A stretch of DNA of 64,000 nucleotides from NCBI GenBank assembly GCA_027924025.1, contig AP026970.1, forward strand, positions 2,130,501 through 2,194,500, in the 5' to 3' direction. A program made the translations under genes and the position numbers. Shown here one piece after another: positions 62,101-64,000 of this stretch. The stretch is from Comamonadaceae bacterium OS-4. GTDB lineage: Bacteria; Pseudomonadota; Gammaproteobacteria; Burkholderiales; Burkholderiaceae_C. Position 1 is the first letter of the stretch; every line of letters begins with the position of its first letter. The notes under the pieces were generated by a model. The model saw only the letters and a list, made by a program, of their open reading frames with translations, was not told where the DNA came from and searched no databases.

Positions 62101-64000
62101 ATGAAAAATTTTATTTTTGTTTTATTCTTTGTCGCAGGCAACATTGGCTTTGGTGTTCATGCAGAGGTAGCTCAGTCACCCTTGCTATCAAAGACGGTAA
62201 ACGTCAGACCTAACATCGCTGTTGTCCTTGATACATCAGGGTCCATGGCCTGGGAGTGCGTTTATGCCAAGCATGTCAACGATGCCTTGCTCAAAGATGG
62301 GCTGCGCGCCGATCAAATCCCGGGACTAACCCAAGGCTGCCTATCAACAGCAGATCCACGCCAGACATCCCCGGTCAACAACAACCTTTTTTACAATCCG
62401 AAAAAGACCTATGCCCCAGGGTACGTAGGGGGAGTTCAGCAATCCTCTGCGCCTTTGATTAATTCGACATTGACCTTGTATCTGCCCAAAAATGGAGTCG
62501 ATGTCACTGCGTTTACGGCTTCAGCGCAGATAAGTAATTTAGCCAACTACTCAAAGTATGAGATTCGAACTACTGCTTTTGCCAAAGATAATGTTTCAAC
62601 AAATAAAGTGAACCCTTTAGGCCTTCATGGTGGAGCACGCACAGACTGCAACACTGATCCTTGCAGTCTTGACGCTGAAAGACAAAATGTAGCGAACTGG
62701 GTTAAATACCATTCTTCTCGTATTTTGGCTGCCAAAACAGGTCTCAGCGGTGCATTCGTGACCCAGTCCGATACTTTCCGATTGGCATACACAGACATAA
62801 ACACAAAGAGCACATTGAGTACGATGACCGATTTCGGTGTAGCGAAGTCGAATTTCTATGCTTGGCTTGACGGACTCAACCCAAGCGGTGGGACCCCCCT
62901 GCGGACGGCATTAGATAATGCAGGAAAGTACTATACAGACACTAAAAATTCAGGTCCTTGGGGTACAAAACCTTGGGACACTAACTACTCTGAAACTTCA
63001 TCTAAACATTTGTCTTGCCGCCGCTCTTACACACTTTTGATTACAGACGGATTTTATAACGATTCTTCTCCACCCAAACCGGGCAATACAGATTCAAATA
63101 AATCACCATCGTCGCCACATGTATATAAATATGATAGTAATAAAACTTATCAATACAAACCCGGCGATACAGGGGACAAACGCAATCGCGGCAAGGCTGA
63201 TTTCGTAAGCGGTACCGGTGGATACTCGGACACCTTGGCTGACATTGCCATGAAGTACTGGATAACAGATTTACGATCAGATTTAGACAACACAATAGGT
63301 GGGGGAACCCCAGTGGATCCTCCATTTTGGCAAAACATGACCACATATACCGTCAGCTTTGGTGCACCGGGCACGATGACAGATGCTGATGTTGCAAAGG
63401 CCAAATCGGGCGTCCTAAATTGGGTACAGCCGAAGGCTGATACTTATTCGGCAATCGATGACATGCGGCACGCGGCACACAATGCTGGCGGAGATTTTTT
63501 GACAGTCAACAATGCGCAGCAATTTACACAAGATTTCGGAAACGTGATTGGAAGTATTTCATCGCAGCAGTTCTCACAGGCGGGCGTTGCAGCATCTGCT
63601 GTCACGCTGACTGCTGGAACAAAGAAATTTGTGCCTTACTACACGAGCGGTTCGTGGTGGGGCAATGCTCAGATGATTGATCTCACTGCAACTGGTGACA
63701 ACGGCGGTTTGGTCTGGCAGGTGATTTCAACCGACGCGAATGGACAACCCACGGGCACGACGACAATACCGACACCAACCAACCGTCGTATATATGTATG
63801 GCAAGACAAGTCGAATCAAGCCGTGGACTTCACTTGGGCTGAGCTTTCCTCGAAATCTAACGCATTGCAGGGGGCTGACAGCAAATCACAACTGGCTGTG
63901 ACTGCGACATCAGATATGGTTAATTTTTTGCGAGGTGAGCGCAGCAAAGAAGGCAGCCTATTCCGTAAACGCACGGCTGTGCTGGGCGACATCGTGAATT
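62101..64000 (+). CDS. pilY1: PilY1-like pilus tip protein, N-terminal part (truncated by window edge)
   Basis: An open frame of 633 residues runs from the ATG at 62101 to the right edge. A signal peptide (about 1-21, ends GVHAEV) is followed by a von Willebrand A domain with MIDAS motif DTSGS at 44-48 and LITDGFYND further on. Later segments such as FVPYYTSGSWWGNAQM and RKRTAVLGDIVN fit the start of the PilY1 C-terminal propeller. PilY1 is a tip-associated adhesin and mechanosensor. The calcium loop and the end of the gene lie outside the window. Confidence 0.9.
   Translation, partial: MKNFIFVLFFVAGNIGFGVHAEVAQSPLLSKTVNVRPNIAVVLDTSGSMAWECVYAKHVNDALLKDGLRADQIPGLTQGCLSTADPRQTSPVNNNLFYNPKKTYAPGYVGGVQQSSAPLINSTLTLYLPKNGVDVTAFTASAQISNLANYSKYEIRTTAFAKDNVSTNKVNPLGLHGGARTDCNTDPCSLDAERQNVANWVKYHSSRILAAKTGLSGAFVTQSDTFRLAYTDINTKSTLSTMTDFGVAKSNFYAWLDGLNPSGGTPLRTALDNAGKYYTDTKNSGPWGTKPWDTNYSETSSKHLSCRRSYTLLITDGFYNDSSPPKPGNTDSNKSPSSPHVYKYDSNKTYQYKPGDTGDKRNRGKADFVSGTGGYSDTLADIAMKYWITDLRSDLDNTIGGGTPVDPPFWQNMTTYTVSFGAPGTMTDADVAKAKSGVLNWVQPKADTYSAIDDMRHAAHNAGGDFLTVNNAQQFTQDFGNVIGSISSQQFSQAGVAASAVTLTAGTKKFVPYYTSGSWWGNAQMIDLTATGDNGGLVWQVISTDANGQPTGTTTIPTPTNRRIYVWQDKSNQAVDFTWAELSSKSNALQGADSKSQLAVTATSDMVNFLRGERSKEGSLFRKRTAVLGDIVN

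Overview
The window reads as a chromosomal segment of a GC-rich betaproteobacterium of the order Burkholderiales, most likely family Comamonadaceae (Rhodoferax-like). That is an inference from gene content and order, from the style of the proteins, and from a short dispersed repeat that I recall as common in that family. No rRNA, CRISPR array, integrase or intact insertion sequence was seen.

Layout. (1) 1-1869: left-truncated metallophosphoesterase and an MHS-type transporter. (2) 2095-8955: a bo3 quinol oxidase operon (cyoABCD) continuing into a SURF1 protein and a RegB/RegA-type redox two-component pair. (3) 9160-13406: a compact cluster of a DUF4331 secreted protein, a small lipoprotein, a TPR protein and a HupE/UreJ-like membrane protein, with tandem hairpins inside; its role is not known to me and it is the best candidate here for an undescribed system. 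(4) 13481-17839: an aspartokinase of the type seen in ectoine clusters and a PAS-GGDEF-EAL protein. (5) 17971-21797: an SDR oxidoreductase, a YqjI/YqjH-like metal regulator and siderophore-interacting reductase with a 15-bp-arm operator, and a UMF1-type transporter. (6) 21830-27622: a TPR-associated TRAP transporter (TatT, TatP, fused QM), then a LysR regulator divergent from a sterol desaturase-like hydroxylase. (7) 27898-30249: an orphan branched-chain amino acid-type binding protein, a decayed copy of part of lpdA, and an EamA exporter. (8) 30484-40072: pyruvate dehydrogenase genes aceE-aceF-lpdA, with a sensor kinase/FixJ-like regulator pair divergent from them. (9) 40143-53104: housekeeping genes folD, prlC, tRNA-Ser, tilS, accA, a HhH-GPD glycosylase, cysS, then an envelope cassette (TPR-NTF2 protein, YkuD-NTF2 protein, two cyclophilins, lpxH). 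(10) 53163-57436: a large DUF349 protein, a long structured intergenic region with a strong dyad-embedded promoter, and a lytic transglycosylase. (11) 57517-59355: glyA behind a ZTP (pfl-motif) riboswitch, and nrdR. (12) 59443-64000: a minor pilin operon (FimT/GspH-like, PilV, PilW, PilX, PilY1) that is visibly AT-richer than the rest and runs off the right end.

Themes. Respiration and redox control (cyo, RegBA, Pdh), one-carbon and purine-linked control (folD, glyA with ZTP riboswitch), and envelope or surface functions (NTF2-YkuD protein, lytic transglycosylase, LpxH, type IV pili). A short repeat occurs at least seven times, both as intrinsic terminators and inside coding linkers.
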